Part shown: in pieces, positions 23,077 to 27,246 of the stretch
Layout of the letters: every line of letters begins with the position of its first letter
How positions within the stretch are numbered: the first letter of the stretch is position 1
Assembly (NCBI GenBank): GCA_027382625.1
Contig: JAJKFJ010020227.1
Coordinates: 1-27,246, forward strand
Direction of reading: 5' to 3'
DNA: 27,246 nt
Source of the DNA: Tetmemena sp. SeJ-2015
Taxonomy: Eukaryota; Ciliophora; Spirotrichea; Sporadotrichida; Oxytrichidae
The notes under the pieces: generated by a model
Databases searched by the model: none
Told to the model about the DNA's origin: nothing
The model's input: the letters and a program-made list of their open reading frames with translations, nothing else
Position numbers and translations under genes: made by a program

Positions 23077-24753
23077 ATGACGTCCGAAGAAATCCTGGCC
23101 CAGTTCGGCCCCCGCGAGTCCATGGAGTACGACGTGGTCATCGTCGGCGGCGGCCCCGGCGGCCTGGCCACGGCCATCCGCCTCAAGCAGCTCAAGCCAG
23201 ACGCCAACATCGTGGTGCTGGAAAAGGGGTCGGAGCCGGGCGCGCACATCCTGTCGGGCGCCGTGATGGACCCGCGCGCGCTGACCGAGTTGCTGCCCAA
23301 CTGGAAGGAACTCGGCGCGCCGCTGAATCAGGCCGTCACGGGTGACGACATCCTGCTGATGACCGAACAGGGCAGCACCCGCATGGCCGACTGGCTCGTG
23401 CCGCGCAACTTCCACAACGAGGGTTGCTACGTCATCAGCCTGTCGGACGTCGTCAAGTGGCTGGCCGGCCAGGCCGAAGCCCTGGGCATCGAGATCTTCC
23501 CCGGCTTTGCCGCCGCCGAGGTGCTCTATGACGAGCAGGGCCGCGTCAAGGGCGTGGCCACCGGCAACATGGGCCTGGGCAAGGACGGCGAGCCGACCGA
23601 CCACTTCCAGCTCGGCATGGAGCTGCTGGGCAAGTACACCGTCTTCGCCGAAGGCGCGCGCGGCCACCTGGGCAAGCAGTTGCTCGCCAAGTACAAGCTG
23701 AGCGAGGGCAAGGACACGCAGACCTACGCCATCGGCATCAAGGAGCTGTGGGAGATCCCGGCGGACAAGGCCCAGCCCGGCAAGGTCGTGCACACGGCCG
23801 GCTGGCCGATGGAGGGCGACACCTTCGGCGGTGGCTTCCTCTACCACCTGGCGGACAACAAGGTCACGCTCGGCTTCGTCATCGGCCTGGACTACGACAA
23901 CCCCTACCTGAGCCCCTTCGAGGAGATGCAGCGTTGGAAGGCCCACCCCGCCATCCGCGCCCACATCGAGGGCGGCAAGCGCATCGGCTACGGTGCCCGC
24001 GCCATCAACAACGGCACGCCGCAGGCCCTGCCCAAGACGGTCTTCCCAGGCGGCGCCCTCATCGGCTGCGACGCCGGCTTCCTGAACGCCGCGCGCATCA
24101 AGGGCAGCCACGCGGCCATCAAGAGCGGCATGCTCTGCGCCGAAGCCCTCGCCCCGGCCCTGGAGGCGGGCCGCGCACAGGACGAGCTCAGTGCCTACCC
24201 GGCGGCCTTCGAGACGAGCTGGCTGAACGAGGAACTGCAGCAGACGCGCAACTTCAAGCTGTGGTTCAAGAAGGGCAAGACGACCGGCCAGCTGATGACC
24301 GGCATCGAGCAGTGGTTGCTGCCCAAGCTCGGCATCGCCAGCCCCCCGTGGACCCTGCACAACCACAAGCCCGACCACGCCTCGCTGCGCCCGGCGGCCG
24401 AGTGCCAGCCCATCGCCTACCCCAAGCCCGATGGCAAGCTGACCTTCGACCGCCTCTCCTCGGTGTTCATCTCCAACACCAACCACGAGGAGAACCAGCC
24501 CGCCCACCTCACGCTCAAGAGCGACGCGGTGCCGGTGCAGGTCAACCTGGCGAAGTACGCGGGCCCCGAGAGCCGCTACTGCCCGGCCGGCGTGTACGAG
24601 TTCGTGCCCAACGAGGCGGGCGCAGGCCAGCGGCTGCAGATCAACGCGCAGAACTGCGTGCACTGCAAGACCTGCGACATCAAGGACCCGACGCAGAACA
24701 TCGTCTGGGTCACGCCCGAAGGCGGTGGCGGCCCGAACTACGCGGGCATGTGA
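23077..24753 (+). CDS. Electron transfer flavoprotein-ubiquinone oxidoreductase (ETF-QO)
   Basis: A 558-residue flavoprotein with a 4Fe-4S cluster that passes electrons from ETF to the membrane quinone pool, linking acyl-CoA and amino-acid dehydrogenases to respiration. The FAD-binding GGGPGG lies at 24-29. The cluster ligands are Cys502 (SRYCPAG) and Cys527, Cys530 and Cys533 (NCVHCKTC), with the same 25-3-3 spacing as the mitochondrial enzyme. HILSGAVMDPRAL, NFHNEGCYVISL and GCDAGFLNAARIKGSHAAIKSGM also match the family. The ATG at 23077 has GGAG eight bases upstream; a TTG two codons earlier is less likely. Length is typical. The genes for ETF itself are not in the window. Confidence 0.97.
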   Translation: MTSEEILAQFGPRESMEYDVVIVGGGPGGLATAIRLKQLKPDANIVVLEKGSEPGAHILSGAVMDPRALTELLPNWKELGAPLNQAVTGDDILLMTEQGSTRMADWLVPRNFHNEGCYVISLSDVVKWLAGQAEALGIEIFPGFAAAEVLYDEQGRVKGVATGNMGLGKDGEPTDHFQLGMELLGKYTVFAEGARGHLGKQLLAKYKLSEGKDTQTYAIGIKELWEIPADKAQPGKVVHTAGWPMEGDTFGGGFLYHLADNKVTLGFVIGLDYDNPYLSPFEEMQRWKAHPAIRAHIEGGKRIGYGARAINNGTPQALPKTVFPGGALIGCDAGFLNAARIKGSHAAIKSGMLCAEALAPALEAGRAQDELSAYPAAFETSWLNEELQQTRNFKLWFKKGKTTGQLMTGIEQWLLPKLGIASPPWTLHNHKPDHASLRPAAECQPIAYPKPDGKLTFDRLSSVFISNTNHEENQPAHLTLKSDAVPVQVNLAKYAGPESRYCPAGVYEFVPNEAGAGQRLQINAQNCVHCKTCDIKDPTQNIVWVTPEGGGGPNYAGM

Positions 24754-24756
24754 TGC

Positions 24757-26208
24757 CTACAGGCCACCCGGGCGCGTGGGCGCGCCCTCGGTGGCCAGGC
24801 CGTGGCGTTCCAGCCGGTAGCGCAGGGTGTCGCGGCTGATGCCCAGCAGCCGGGCAGCCTGCGTGACATTGCCACCGCTGCGCTCCAGCGCCGCGTTGAT
24901 GAGGGCGCGCTCGTGCTGCTCCAGGTTGAGCGATTCCGGCAAGCCGCTGGCTGCCGGCGCCGAGCGGGCGTCCAGGTCCAGGAAGGCCAGCTCGCGCCGG
25001 CCGATGTCGGCGCCGCGCGCCAGCAGCAGGGCCTGCTCCATCGCGTTGCGCAGCTCGCGCACATTGCCGGGCCAGGCGTGCCTGCGCAGCAGGGCCAGCG
25101 CTTCCTCGTCCAGGCGGGGCGCCGCGCGGCGGTAGCGCTGTGCGTGGTGCGAGAGGAAATGCGCGGCCAACTGGAGCACGTCGTCACCCCGTTCGCGCAG
25201 CGGCGGCACGCTCAACTCGACGATGCGCAGGCGGAAGTACAAGTCCGCACGGAAGCGCCCTTCCCTCACCATCTGCTCCAGCGAGCGGTGCGTCGCCGCG
25301 ACGATGCGCACGTTGACCTGCAGCTCGCGTGAGCTGCCCAGGCGGCGAAAGCGCCTGTCTTCCAGCAGCTTGAGCAGCTTGACCTGCGTGCCCGCGTCCG
25401 CCTCGCCGATTTCATCGAGGAAGAGCGTGCCGTCCTGCGCGGCCTCCACCAGCCCGGTCTTGCGTTCACGGGCGTCGGTGAAGGCCCCGCGCTCGTAGCC
25501 GAACAGCTCGGCCTCGACGAGCTGCTGCGGCAGCGCGCCGCAGTTGAGCTCCACGAAAGGCGCCTGTGCGCGTGCACCGCCGAAATGCAGTGCCCGCGCC
25601 ACCAGTTCCTTGCCGGTGCCGGTCTCGCCGTGGATGAGCACGGTCGGCGCATCGCCGTCGACCAGTGCGCGTTCGGCCTCGATCAGCATCGCGATGCGCT
25701 CGCGCAGCGCCTGCATCGGCGCCGAGGCCCCGAGCAGCTTGTCCAGCCCGCTGCCGTCGGCGACACGGCCGCGGTAGTAGTCCACCGCCCGGGCAAGCCG
25801 ATGCTGGCCCAGCAGGCGCTCCAGCAACAACCTCAGCTCGGACAGCGCCAGTGGCTTGGCAAGGTAGTCCGCCGCGCCCAGCTTCATGGCAGACACGGCC
25901 AGGTCGATGGAGCCGTGCCCGGTCATGAGCACCACCTGGGCCGCCGGCTCGGCCGCGAGCAGCCGGGGCAGCGCCTCCAGGCCGCTGGCGCCCGGCAGGT
26001 TGTGGTCGAGCAGGATCACATCGGGCCGGAATTCCGGCAGTCGCTGCAGCCCCGCCTCGGCGGATGCCACCCACAGCGCCTCCCAGCCCAGCCGGCCCAG
26101 GTAGGTCGCAATGTTGCGGCCAAGCGTGGCCTCGTCGTCGATGATGAGCACGGCCCGGCCGCCGCCCGAGGGGCCGGCGGGCTGGTTGGAAGAGGGGCGT
26201 TCGGGCAT
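24757..26208 (-). CDS. NtrC-family sigma54-dependent response regulator
   Basis: A 483-residue, three-domain activator. The receiver domain has phosphoacceptor Asp68 (VILLDHNLPG), Thr96 and Lys118. The AAA+ domain has Walker A GETGTGKE (194-201), the sigma54 loop GAFTDA (241-246) in place of the usual GAFTGA, Walker B TLFLDEIGE (261-269) and PPLRERGDD. A Fis-type helix-turn-helix ends the protein (GGNVTQAARLLGISRDTLRYRL). It is five bases downstream of its likely partner kinase gene. The target genes are unknown. The gene converges on ETF-QO with a three-base gap and no visible terminator. Confidence 0.95.
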   Translation of the reverse strand: MPERPSSNQPAGPSGGGRAVLIIDDEATLGRNIATYLGRLGWEALWVASAEAGLQRLPEFRPDVILLDHNLPGASGLEALPRLLAAEPAAQVVLMTGHGSIDLAVSAMKLGAADYLAKPLALSELRLLLERLLGQHRLARAVDYYRGRVADGSGLDKLLGASAPMQALRERIAMLIEAERALVDGDAPTVLIHGETGTGKELVARALHFGGARAQAPFVELNCGALPQQLVEAELFGYERGAFTDARERKTGLVEAAQDGTLFLDEIGEADAGTQVKLLKLLEDRRFRRLGSSRELQVNVRIVAATHRSLEQMVREGRFRADLYFRLRIVELSVPPLRERGDDVLQLAAHFLSHHAQRYRRAAPRLDEEALALLRRHAWPGNVRELRNAMEQALLLARGADIGRRELAFLDLDARSAPAASGLPESLNLEQHERALINAALERSGGNVTQAARLLGISRDTLRYRLERHGLATEGAPTRPGGL

Positions 26209-26213
26209 GGGGG

Positions 26214-27134
26214 TCAGCGCAAGGGAAGGTGCAGGGTGATGCGGGTGCCTTCACCCAGGCGGCTGTCGAGGTCGACTCTGCCGCCCAGGCGCTCGACCAG
26301 CCGCTTGACGAGGTTCAAGCCCAGGCCGAGGCCGCGGGGCTTGGTGGTGAAAAAGGGTTTGAAGACATCGCCCAGTTGACGTGCATCGATGCCGGCGCCG
26401 GTGTCAGCCACCTCCACCCACGCCTCGCCACCGCGTCGGCCGGCGCTCAGCCGGACCTGTTGGCCAGCCCGGGTCGCGTCCGCGGCATTGGTCAGCAGCG
26501 AGTCGACCACCTGCGCCAGCAGCACGGGGTCGGCCGCCACCGTGCCCAAGCCCGCGGGCAGATCGCGGTCGAATCGACGGTCGGTGCCGGCCAACTGCGG
26601 CGCGAAGCGCTCGGCGGCCTCGGCGAGCACCTGGCCGAGGTCAGCCTGCCCGCCATGGTCCACCGGCGCGGCGGCCAAGGTCAGCAGGCTGCGCACGAGA
26701 TGCTCGATACGGTCGACATGACCCATGACCTCCGCGTGGACGCCGTGCGGGTCCTGGCCCAGCTCGCACTGCAGCTCCGCGGAACTGCGGATGGAGCCCA
26801 GCGGGTTGCGGATGCTGTGCGCCACGGCCGCCGAGATCTCGCCGACCATGCCCATGGCCTCGGCCTCCACGAGGCGCGCCTGCTGCGCCGCCATGGCGCG
26901 CTCGGTCCGCCGCACGAACCACACCAGCACCGCAAACAGGAACACGCCGCCACCCGCCGCGCCAGCCCAGATGCGCACCTGGCCTTCGCGAATGGATTCG
27001 AAAAGCGCCGTCGGGCGCCGGTAGACCTCGATGACACCCATCAGCCGGCGCGAGCGTGGCTCGTACACCGGCAGGTAGTTCTCGACGTAGCGGTGCACCG
27101 CCGCATAGGGAGCGAGCGCCGGATGTGCTGTCAT
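26214..27134 (-). CDS. Sensor histidine kinase with a shortened sensor region, partner of the NtrC-type regulator
   Basis: A 306-residue kinase. Only one membrane helix is visible (about 54-75), preceded by about 50 residues (HRYVENYLPVYEP, LMGVIEVYRRP) that look like the last strands of a larger periplasmic sensor domain. There is no N-terminal signal or first helix. The kinase core is complete: His106 in AVAHSIRNPLGSIRSSAEL, N box LLTNAADATR, DTGAGID, FKPFFTTK and GLGLGLN. The ATG overlaps the stop of the upstream alpha/beta-hydrolase gene as ATGA. This arrangement suggests either a trimmed sensor or an older deletion between hydrolase and kinase. The kinase and regulator form a two-component pair. 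Confidence 0.9.
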   Translation of the reverse strand: MTAHPALAPYAAVHRYVENYLPVYEPRSRRLMGVIEVYRRPTALFESIREGQVRIWAGAAGGGVFLFAVLVWFVRRTERAMAAQQARLVEAEAMGMVGEISAAVAHSIRNPLGSIRSSAELQCELGQDPHGVHAEVMGHVDRIEHLVRSLLTLAAAPVDHGGQADLGQVLAEAAERFAPQLAGTDRRFDRDLPAGLGTVAADPVLLAQVVDSLLTNAADATRAGQQVRLSAGRRGGEAWVEVADTGAGIDARQLGDVFKPFFTTKPRGLGLGLNLVKRLVERLGGRVDLDSRLGEGTRITLHLPLR

Positions 27135-27246
27135 CGATGTCTTTCCAGGAAAGCGAGCAGCGGCGCGTTGAACGCATCGTTCGCATCGCCGGCGACCATG
27201 TGATCGGCCTGCTCGATATTGACGAATTCGGAATGGGGGATGAGCT
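27131..27246 (-). CDS. Partial gene, C-terminus only: alpha/beta-hydrolase
   Basis: Thirty-eight codons are visible before the right edge. The residues include FVNIEQADHMVAGDANDAFN and a final LLAFLERHR. A conserved ADHMVAGDxND segment holds the catalytic His of esterase and lipase-like alpha/beta-hydrolases. The stop overlaps the kinase ATG. The bulk of the gene lies outside the window, so the substrate cannot be judged. Confidence 0.7.
   Translation of the reverse strand, partial: LIPHSEFVNIEQADHMVAGDANDAFNAPLLAFLERHR

Noticed and set aside
1..27246. CRISPR arrays, tRNAs, insertion sequences, phage or toxin-antitoxin genes
   Set aside because: No regularly spaced repeats, cloverleaf-like sequences, transposase motifs or small paired toxin-like genes were seen on reading both strands. 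A tool such as tRNAscan would be needed to exclude tRNAs fully.

Overview
This is a GC-rich (visibly about two thirds G+C), densely packed stretch of bacterial chromosome. The gene families, the two TonB-dependent receptors, the LivK-type binding protein, the MHS-type transporter and the ETF:quinone oxidoreductase suggest a betaproteobacterium of the order Burkholderiales, probably near Rubrivivax/Leptothrix/Roseateles. This is an inference from gene content and style; no rRNA or other marker is present. I found no tRNA, rRNA, insertion sequence, phage gene or CRISPR array, and no gene-free stretch longer than 300 bases. The largest gap is 10232-10472.

Layout. 1-835 (-): a gene start cut by the window edge, preceded by an atypical SDR that lacks the catalytic Tyr and Lys. 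1033-2148 (-) and 2342-3967 (+): a stand-alone amino-acid-type periplasmic binding protein, divergent from an orphan membrane histidine kinase with a TTG start. 3961-4170 (-): a tiny Ala-rich membrane protein whose ribosome site overlaps a perfect inverted repeat. 4226-11540 (-): a complete sucrose-use locus. A LacI-type repressor comes first, then a perfect 18-bp LacI-type operator, then TonB receptor, fructokinase, sucrose/H+-type symporter and sucrose phosphorylase. The last three genes are chained by ATGA overlaps. 11694-13373 (-): an MHS-family MFS transporter with a large periplasmic loop and its own terminator.

13559-21101 is the most interesting part. On the minus strand a probable operon runs: cyanophycinase with signal peptide, a second cyanophycinase without one, a small exported protein, a YbaK-type tRNA-editing protein, a DUF1289 protein and a DsbA/HCCA-isomerase-like protein. 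Divergent from it is a large TonB-dependent receptor. An outer-membrane receptor beside exported and apparently cytosolic cyanophycinases looks like a scavenging locus for cyanophycin (multi-L-arginyl-poly-L-aspartate) or its fragments. No cyanophycin synthetase or isoaspartyl dipeptidase lies in the window, so the pathway would have to be completed elsewhere.

21116-24753: a minus-strand operon of an SDR, YceH and an acyl-CoA thioesterase, divergent from ETF-ubiquinone oxidoreductase (+), which fits fatty-acid or acyl-CoA oxidation. 24757-27246 (-): an NtrC-family sigma54 response regulator, a histidine kinase with a shortened sensor region, and the 3' end of an alpha/beta-hydrolase gene overlapping the kinase start.
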